A stretch of 64,000 bases of DNA from Vitellaria paradoxa. Lineage: Eukaryota > Streptophyta > Magnoliopsida > Ericales > Sapotaceae. This document shows, one piece after another, positions 57,906 to 64,000 of the stretch. Below the pieces are notes generated by a model that worked only from the letters and a program-made list of their open reading frames with translations, ran no database searches and had not been told where the DNA came from. Numbering within the stretch: position 1 is the stretch's first letter; every line of letters starts with the position of its first letter. Where the stretch lies: the NCBI GenBank assembly GCA_019916065.1, contig CM034240.1, positions 19,825,894-19,889,893 on the forward strand, written 5' to 3'. The position numbers and the translations under genes are program-made.

Positions 57906-60349
57906 TAAAAGATTAGAAAAAACTCAGGCATCAATTTTCAAAAAATTTAATCTTAATCATTAATTAAATTCTATATTTTTTTAATTTTATCATCTGTTTC
58001 GTTATATAGATATTTAGTTACACAATTTAGTAAGAAAACATGCTAAATGGACGCGTCACGTCACTTTTATTTTCTCACTCTATCCCTCTTTGTTATTATA
58101 ATGCTTTTACATTCGTAATGCCTTATAGAAGGGAAAAATTCAACTTGAAATACATTTAACATTAAAATAAGTTTATCTATGCCCTACAAGTAACCTTTTA
58201 TACTCTATTTTATTTTTTTTTTTTGTTAAATAAAATTATAAAATTATTTTTTTGAATAATTATTTTTATGTCTAATTTAAAATGATATTATTATGTATAT
58301 ACTTTTTATAAATAAATGGTGTTGCTTTTTGCAACTCAATATTTTTTTGCAATCTAGTTAAATTCTTTCCATCTTAGAATAAAAATACCCTAATGCAAAA
58401 TAATCTTCTTACCCTCTGTATTTTTAACAGGTACTTATTGAAAAAATCAAATAATTTCAACAATCAGTTGTTAAAAAATTTAACAATTGATCACATAAAT
58501 TTTTAATATTTTCACACCAAAATAAACGAAACATTTTAACAACTGATTACTGAAAATTAAAACATTTCAATAGTTATTGTTTTGATATTTTTTCAATGAC
58601 CATATAATATTTCAATAGTTTCTTATCAAAATAAGTACAAAAATTTAACAAGTATTTATTGAAAACATTATATCATTTCAATAGTGAATTTTCAATTTTA
58701 AAGATTTTAGAAGAGAAAGGGATATTTTTAAAGTTTTAAATGTAATTTGTAAGTTGCATGAAAAAATTATTTGATTGTTTGGAAAAAAAAAAAACATAAA
58801 ATACATGAATTAATTGAGTTGAGTGAAAAAAAAAAAAAAGGATTATGAACATTTATAAATTTAAAAATACACCTTTAGGTATGAATAGAAAAATTATTTT
58901 GAAAAATTAAAATAATTTTATTTATATTTATATTTTTAATAATCACATAAAATAAATTTTATTTCATAATTTAATTAAATAAAAAATTATTTTTTTTATT
59001 TATTTTATTTATAAACTTTTGTCTTTTATTTTATTTCATTTATATTTACACCATCTTTTTAGTTTTCAAGAATCTAGTAACATATTTTAAAAATAGTGTA
59101 ATAAAATAAAATATAAGTATAAGAAATGTTAAAATAAATAATTGTAAAATTTTTGTACAAATAAATAAATTAATATCAATATGATAAAAAAAATAAAAAT
59201 TTTATAAATTAAAATGAAAATAAATTATTTTCTTATTTAATTAAGTTATAAAATATATTAAAATTTATTTTTATATAATTTCTCAAAATATTATATGAAA
59301 TAAAATTAGTTTTAGTGCTTCATAATCTTTCTTTCTCACATAAAGCACTTGCAAGCGTAAAACTAAAACTACTTATAAATTCAAATTTTTAGTAGTCTTT
59401 TACCACCATTAACTTTTTCACTAATCATAAATTTAAAATAAAATCATTGATTTTTATTACTCAACAATCATCTGCCCAAAAAAATAAAAAAATAAAAAAT
59501 AAAACTATTAAAAAAATATCTATACGAGAAAATTAATGAATTAAAAAATTAACTTTTAAGCATTCTAATAAATTCATCAAAACAAAGCATTTAATATCTT
59601 TTTTTTGGTTGAAATTGAATTTAAATTTTTTATAATAATATATATTATTTTAAAAAAATTAAAATTGAAAATTTTTGTCATTATAAAATAATTCATATGC
59701 ATAATAAATTTTTTCAAAATATTTAACTTGTCCCATTTATCAAAATATTTAAAAAATTAAGAAATTATCTTTTATATATATTTAAAAGATACCAATTTCT
59801 ATAACAAAATAAAAAGTCTTCGTAATGGAAGAGATAGATGAACAATTATATAATTTTAATTAATAAAAAATATAATAAAATATAAAAAAATTATTTATGA
59901 AGTGCAAATAAAACTTACCCTCAACATTATTTAAGCCTCATTATATATATATATATATATATATTGGATATGCATACTTGTTATATCAAGAAAAAAAAAT
60001 TAAATAAACAATTTCACAGAGGATCTCACTTCTCACGATATTTGTCCATTTGCATGTTTTGAAATATCAGCCCTCACACAAGGAAGACAATTATTTGGAT
60101 TAAAAAAAAAAAAAAAAGGTGATGCATAAAGGCAAGCTAAAGCCTTCCTACAAGGGAAGCCAAAAGATCAAAGTAAAAGGAAAATGAAGACGAAAACGAC
60201 CCAAAAAAATAAAAAATAAAGAACTCATTAACAAGCAGATATTATCTATCTGAACCGGCAAAACTGGAACTGGTTTGTCAAACGGCTGAAGTCGCTCCGG
60301 TTTTTCTCTCATGTATTGACAAAGTCGGGTCCGTTTTGGTAAAGGTAAA
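57906..60349. other. AT-rich intergenic DNA
   Basis: No gene seen on either strand. Poly-A runs, an (AT)n microsatellite at 59943-59964 and repeated TAAAAATTT-type words. The last 130 bp become GC-richer and are probably the 3' UTR of the LBD gene. Confidence 0.6.
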
Positions 60350-61307
60350 CTAAACCGGAGCGGGACAATTCAGTCCCAGCCGGGCCACACACGTGGCGTC
60401 TGATGAACCGTTGATCTCTTCCCCGACCTTCAAGCGTTCAGCTCTCTCAACCCTTACAAACGGCTCCAGGCCGAGAGTCAGTTCCAACTCAACATCGCTG
60501 CCGTCGGCTCGCTCGTCGGTCTTCTTCGCAACCGACGCCTCCACCGTCTCGACTGACATGCTATCGGCATCTCCGCTATCTCCTCCCCGACTCGGCGGCT
60601 CCTCCCCCTGTTGACTCACCCCTGATTCATGACTCGCTGACCTGTCAAACTCTCTGTTATTCGACCAGCTCCACATGACCTGAGCTGCTTCGTCGACAGC
60701 CTGCTCCACGTCGGCCTTCGGCCTGCCGGCTCCGCGCTTGAACCGGCACCGACTCCTCCTCACCCTGTGCAGATCCCGAGAAGCGGCCGACCTCTCATCC
60801 TTCGACACGTGCCGGATGTCGCACGCCTTGAGGGGCGGGCTCATGGTGCCCACGGCGGACTCCGGCGAGACTTGGACAATCGGAGCGCCGTTGAGAACGG
60901 CTTCAACGGCGGCGTGGCAGAGCTGCCAGTTCCCGGACCAAAGCAAGCCGGCCGAGCCGTAAATCGGATTCACAATACGGCCGCAAGCTTCGTAAAGGAG
61001 AGATCTAAAAATGGCTGAAATCGCAGAACAAAAACTCATTATTAGAAAATTGATTCCGAAGCAAAAAAAATTTAAAAGAAGAAAAGTAGATTTGGAGAAT
61101 AATAAATCATGAATTACCAGGGCGGAGGTGTGGGGGGCCCACATTGATGAGATTCTGGAGGCCGGCGCGGCCGTAGAACTTGGCTAGGAAGACGGTGGCG
61201 TTGGCTTGGGATTCAGAGGATTTGATCCACTGAAGGCAAGGTCTGATACTGCAGTCTTCGCTGCAGCCTTTGCGAAGGACTCGGCATCCATTACAGCTTA
61301 CTCGCAT
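60350..61307 (-). CDS. Class II LOB-domain protein (LBD40/41/42-like)
   Basis: Plant-specific DNA-binding transcription regulator, 284 residues, two exons (61307-61118 and 61014-60350) around a 103-nt GT-AG intron, the usual place for this family. The N-terminus [19 protein letters not shown] has the C-x2-C-x6-C-x3-C block. It continues [20 protein letters not shown] (GAS block) and, in exon 2, [20 protein letters not shown] and [20 protein letters not shown], marking class II, which lacks the full leucine-zipper-like helix. The C-terminal part is acidic and serine-rich with [13 protein letters not shown], holding an LxLxL (EAR-like) motif that suggests repression. Known relatives respond to low oxygen or nitrogen; whether this one does is unknown. 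An in-frame ATG at 61346 would add 13 residues. Exon 2 is far more GC-rich than its surroundings. No defects. Confidence 0.95.
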
Positions 61308-61339
61308 GGCCTCTACACCTTTTAATTCTTGCTCACCCG

Positions 61340-61402
61340 CATACATATATATATATATATATATATGTATCTATTTGTGTGTATGTATATATATATATAT
61401 AC
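61340..61402. repeat. AT microsatellites in the LBD 5' region
   Basis: Two ATAT runs (about 61344-61366 and 61387-61401) separated by GTATCTATTTGTGTGTATG, directly upstream of the LBD start, in the 5' UTR or promoter. Their length is likely to vary between individuals. Confidence 0.9.
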
Positions 61403-62939
61403 AGATAGAGAGAAATGTTTGAGTTTGGGGAAGGGAAAGGGGGGATTATATAATAATATATTGTTGGGGAGAGGACGTGGGTTTGGAAGAGCGACCGCAG
61501 TGGTTTCATACGGAGGGAAACTCTGGTTTATTTGGCCTGGAAATTTACTTGGCAGAGATGATGTGAATTCCTCGTTTTGTCCTTACTTTTGTCTGCATTT
61601 TGCTCTCCGGCCATTTGCACTATTATTTTATTATTTTAAAAGTTCAAACAGTAACGTTTATTACTGGACTTGGTGAACTTGTTCTATTGATTTTTTTAAA
61701 TTTTTATTAATTTTTATCGACATTTGATCATTATTATTTTTCATGCGTGTATTTTAAAATACTAAATTTTACAAATTTTCAGTATTTTTTATTAAAATTT
61801 GTCAAATTTTATTAATTTTTTTAATTTTTTAATAACTTTTAATCGTTGAATTGAGTAAATGAAATTATATTCTAACCAATTTGATAAAAATTTTTGAATT
61901 ATGTCAACTCAACACTCAAAAAAGCTAACTATTACCATTTTTTATTTTTATTTTGTCCTCCACTCATCTTTCTGATTAATCACGAGAGTTGCCAATTGTT
62001 AATTATTTACAAATGTATTGTTTTAAATATGAAATTATTTATGAAAAAATAAAATTAACTTTAAAACTTTATAATTTTAAATAAGAATTTAATTTTAATA
62101 AATTTACAACATATTTAATTGGATATCAATTTTATTTTATTTTTTATTCGTGCGGGATGTGTGTTATTTTATTTTTTATTCGTGTGATTTGTATTATGTT
62201 ATCTTATTTTTTTGCTAAAAGGTGCTAATTATCTTTTTGGTACATTTAGTGAAGTAAATAATAATTTTTTATAACTTTTGAGTATTTAGTAAAATTTTTA
62301 ACAACTTTTAATAATTTTTAATAATTTTTGATAATTTTTAATAACTTTTGACAATTTTTATAAATTTTTAGTAATTTTTGAGCTGAGCAAGTTACTATAA
62401 TTGAGTATAAAATTAACAAAAATTGATATTTTGCTAAACATTCAAAGAGCAACTTTTGATAGTTCTTTTCGTTGATTTTTACCCCTCCAAACAATTTTCA
62501 ATTTGAGTGATTGAATTTCTGTTATTTTCTTTTGAAAAATAATAATTAAAATATTTAATTTTTAATTTTTTAAAAATAAAATATGTACTATTTGGCATAA
62601 TGTAAAATATTAAAAATTCTAAAAATTTTAAAAAATTATTTATAATTCACAAATTATTTTTAATTACTTTACTTTTTATCGGTCCAAACGTTCGGGGCCC
62701 ATTGGCTGACCAAAAAATATCAAAAGTGACCAAATTTTAATTATTTTTTGTACTTTTCTTCAATAAAATTTTAACATATATCATTTTTATACACATCTTT
62801 ATACTTTTATTATACTTTTTCCTCAACTTTTTTTCAATCAAACAATCATGTAATAAGCATTCTTCTCAATTACATATTATTTTTAAACTGGACAGATAGC
62901 ACCCCTCCTTGAAATATGATTGGCACTTCCTTAAAATGC
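61403..62939. other. LBD upstream region and AT-rich intergenic DNA
   Basis: The first 250 bp are GC-richer (promoter expected). From 61680 it is very AT-rich, with TTTTGATAATTTTTAATAAC-like words repeated at 62258-62400. No gene found. Confidence 0.5.
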
Positions 62940-64000
62940 CTTTCCATTTAAGAATTATTTTGCTGTGGCTTTATCAGTAGTCGTCGTGGTCCGGCAAAAT
63001 GGTAATTATAGAGAATCTAAAGGGCTGAAAGAGAGCGAACGCCATGCAAGTGGGTCCAAAATCCTGGAACGCCACGGGAGCAATACGTGTACAGAGTTAT
63101 GGAGCTCAGAGTCTTGGCGGCTCGCCACATACACCACGGACACGCCTCCCTAAAACCAAGCGCATTCTTCGCACACGCGCCCGAGACCAACAAGCCCGCA
63201 GTAAGGGGGCGTTTGGCAGTCAAATCTTTAGCAAAAAATATCCACTTTTAATTTTTGAATTTTGACAAATCACCAACTTTTAATATTTTTTAACTTTATT
63301 ATAATAATTTCTTAACTTAAAGTCAAAATAAAATTATTAAAAATTACTCAGAGTTATTTAAAAAATATTAAAAATTACCAAAATTTTTACTTAGCATCCA
63401 AAAGTTAAAAAGAATTATCAAAAATTATTATTTACTTCGTTAAGTACGACTAAAATTATAATTAATAACTTTTAATAAAAAATCTTAAAAATTACTAAAA
63501 ACTATCCCTAAAACACTGCTTATAGAAGAGAGCGTGTGGGTAGATGAGAGAGTGAGAAAAGAACAGTGGCCGCCCACGTTGGCCACTCCCGGTTTTGTGG
63601 AATTCTGACAATGGTTTTGGAAGTGTGAGGGAACTGTGGGCGCCCTTTGATCTGTCTCCGCCCTCTGGTTTTGGCTGTCCCCATCTTTTTCTTATCCAAC
63701 AAGCGCGGAGCCGACCCATTTTTCTTAATTTCCAATCTATCAATTTCCTCTTTCTTTTTCTTCGGGGTACGTTTAGTTAGTTAAATTTTGACTAAAAAGT
63801 ATAATAAAAATAAAAAAATATGAGTAAAAATAATGTGTTAAAATTTTGTTTAAATAAATTATAAAAAGTAATTAAAATTTAATAATTTTTGATAAAATTT
63901 AATAAGCTAAAGAGACCTTTCTCTTTTTCTTTCATGTACTTCCACTGTAAAACTTGATTTGAGAATAAAAAGTTCTGGTCTTTTTTCTTTTTCTTTTTTC
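62940..64000. other. Right end: GC-richer patches around an AT-rich MITE-like block
   Basis: 62960-63210 and 63520-63770 are GC-richer without a convincing frame. They may be the promoter or 5' UTR of a gene beyond the edge. Between them, 63209-63500 opens with GGGGGCGTTTGGCAG and consists of ATTAAAAATTAC-type words, the reverse complement of the words at 62258-62400. Confidence 0.35.

Noticed and set aside
60393..61018. Plus-strand frames antisense to the LBD gene
   Set aside because: Shadows of the GC-rich LBD exon 2, without family motifs.
61308..61346. Upstream in-frame ATG adding [13 protein letters not shown] to the LBD protein
   Set aside because: Family members begin M-R-x-SCNGC; the upstream ATG sits next to the AT microsatellite. 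Still possible.
61329..61676. 115-codon plus-strand frame beginning in the AT microsatellite
   Set aside because: Composition is driven by the dinucleotide repeat and the LBD promoter; no motif.
63495..63780. Overlapping frames near the right edge
   Set aside because: They overlap on opposite strands and resemble no protein; more likely promoter or UTR of a gene outside.

Overview
This is nuclear DNA of a flowering plant, very probably a woody eudicot. It is AT-rich, its genes have introns, it carries Ty1/copia, Ty3/gypsy and L1-type retroelements, and it holds two plant-type genes: a calponin-homology KIN-14 kinesin and a class II LOB-domain gene. I see no bacterial, organellar or viral genes, no tRNA or rRNA and no CRISPR array. 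The species cannot be named from sequence alone.

Layout. Positions 3820-41481 (minus strand) hold one very stretched kinesin gene. Nineteen coding exons (about 2.75 kb of coding sequence, 916 codons) can be followed from the start codon at 41481 to the post-motor tail at 3820, and every exon joins the next in phase. The 3' end of the gene was not found and probably lies left of position 1. Four introns were inflated by transposons: 36558-40443, 24910-35741 (10.8 kb), 11899-21275 (9.4 kb) and 3942-11734 (7.8 kb). They hold a decayed gypsy element (5163-10436), a copia element (about 11.9-20.06 kb) with further elements nested in it, a second copia (25.88-28.75 kb) interrupted by a MULE-like insert, and a nearly full-length L1-type LINE (28753-34574) with clear target-site duplications. 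One motor-domain intron (21967-22465) has all the marks of a U12-type AT-AC intron. Another (35772-35874) lacks a GT donor.

Upstream of the kinesin (41.5-60 kb) there are no intact genes. The region holds a copia integrase relic, MITE-like AT-rich blocks, a decayed copia (45.35-47.1 kb), a 4.2-4.3 kb direct tandem duplication (47067-51352 and 51353-55519) and an internally deleted copia with a third LTR at 56.88-57.62 kb. A short coding relic and about 2.4 kb of AT-rich intergenic DNA follow.

At 60350-61307 (minus strand) is an intact two-exon class II LOB-domain gene of the LBD40/41/42 type, markedly more GC-rich than its surroundings. From 61.35 kb to the right edge I see intergenic DNA with AT microsatellites, diffuse AT-rich repeats and a GC-richer patch that may precede a gene outside the window.

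The two genes have no evident functional link. The kinesin should be a microtubule minus-end-type motor with an N-terminal CH domain, and the LBD protein a nuclear transcription regulator. The strongest leads are the AT-AC intron, the missing donor, the copia insertion about 20 nt from a kinesin splice acceptor, and the retroelement rearrangements (tandem duplication, LINE in a duplicated PPT-LTR unit, inverted flank).
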